Shown piece by piece: positions 63,740-64,000 of a stretch of 64,000 bases of DNA. The notes below the pieces were generated by a model. That model was given only the letters and a program-made list of their open reading frames with translations, searched no databases and was not told where the DNA came from. Every line of letters starts with the position of its first letter. Position 1 is the stretch's first letter. This DNA is from Erythrobacter sp. (lineage in GTDB: Bacteria; Pseudomonadota; Alphaproteobacteria; Sphingomonadales; Sphingomonadaceae): assembly GCA_025698865.1 (NCBI GenBank), contig JAILWQ010000001.1:310001-374000 (forward strand), read 5' to 3'. The translations under genes were made by a program, and so were the position numbers.

Positions 63740-63809
63740 GCTCGGAGCCCTGGACCACCCCGCCGGCGTCCGTGTGGCCGTGGATATCGATCCTTACAGT
63801 TTCGTGTGA
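63740..63809 (+). repeat. Direct repeat copy 2: orphan 3' end of priA
   Basis: 70 bases matching the end of priA (67 identical) but with no priA upstream. The minus-strand HxlR gene ends inside this copy (TAA at 63796-63794), which indicates that this copy, next to HxlR, is the original chromosomal priA end and copy 1 came with the insert. Confidence 0.88.
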
Positions 63810-64000
63810 TCGCTTTCGGCGTCGAAGGCGGCGCGCGCTATCTCGATCTCGCCGATATTGGCGATCGCCCAGTTTCCCAGCCGTGCCACCGGATCGCGGA
63901 GCGAGTTGCCCAGCGGAGTGAGCGCATAGTCGACGCGGGGCGGCACGCTCGCCGTCACCGCGCGGCTGACGAGACCGTCGCGCTCCAGCCCGCGCAGGGT
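63794..64000 (-). CDS. HxlR-family winged-helix regulator (partial)
   Basis: C-terminal part of a small transcription regulator that continues beyond the right edge. The visible sequence (TLRGLERDGLVSRAVTASVPPRVDYALTPLGNSLRDPVARLGNWA) is the HxlR wing and recognition region. It ends DAESDHTKL; its last four codons and stop lie within the priA repeat, so in the ancestral state it converged on priA with overlapping 3' ends. Confidence 0.85.
   Translation of the reverse strand, partial: TLRGLERDGLVSRAVTASVPPRVDYALTPLGNSLRDPVARLGNWAIANIGEIEIARAAFDAESDHTKL

Noticed and set aside
1..64000. CRISPR arrays, rRNA operons and tRNA genes
   Set aside because: No regularly spaced repeats and no tRNA or rRNA sequence were recognised in the intergenic regions; most are under 250 bases.

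Overview
The window is a GC-rich, densely packed stretch of chromosome from an alphaproteobacterium. It most resembles Sphingomonadales, and within that an Erythrobacter-like lineage. Supporting marks are the C4-pathway 5-aminolevulinate synthase, class II DAHP synthase, a MucR-type regulator, the rpmF-plsX-fabH-ihfA-merR string, the miaB-phoH-ybeY-corC string, and intergenic repeats with a TTCGACAAG core of the kind common in that order. Family and gene names rest on motif recognition by eye; no database search was run. I saw no rRNA, tRNA or CRISPR array.

Layout. 1-5.7 kb: plsY (partial), murI, hemA, a sensor kinase/response regulator pair and a nitroreductase. 5.7-10.5 kb, minus strand: a lipoprotein, then a polyamine operon (carboxyspermidine dehydrogenase, decarboxylase, ornithine decarboxylase) with a GxxExxY gene, bracketed by inverted repeats, lodged inside it. 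10.7-14.6 kb: a threonine dehydratase-like enzyme, a MAPEG protein, trxB, a tyrosine phosphatase and a receiver protein with an altered phosphorylation site. 14.6-18.5 kb: a tightly overlapping otsB - GH15 - otsA trehalose operon. 18.6-26.2 kb: a retropepsin-like protease, egtB-egtD (ergothioneine), DAHP synthase and an M16 peptidase.

26.3-38.3 kb: nfu, a RutE-like reductase, tsaB-rimI, mucR, fur, plsC; then on the minus strand miaB-phoH-ybeY-corC and a LysR regulator; then ppiB, mgtE, a DUF1489 protein and a small hydrophilic protein. 38.3-48 kb: a FrnE-like DsbA, nudC, a serine hydrolase, mutY, a DciA-like protein, two DsbA-family proteins and smc. 48-51 kb: the rpmF-plsX-fabH-ihfA-merR operon. 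51-59.4 kb: a second MAPEG protein, an MBL hydrolase, an S24-type repressor divergent from a small Cro-like gene, a 2-hydroxyacid dehydrogenase, cysS, a nitroreductase, cobT and a fructose-6-phosphate aldolase. 59.6-64 kb: priA, followed by a roughly 2 kb insertion flanked by two copies of the priA 3' end, then a partial HxlR regulator.

Most genes are housekeeping and lie in translationally coupled strings, with ATGA, GTGA and even CTGA stop/start overlaps. The two accessory-looking places are the GxxExxY unit with terminal inverted repeats (8826-9275) and the insertion between the duplicated priA 3' ends (61769-63739), which carries an HExxH metalloprotease-like gene.
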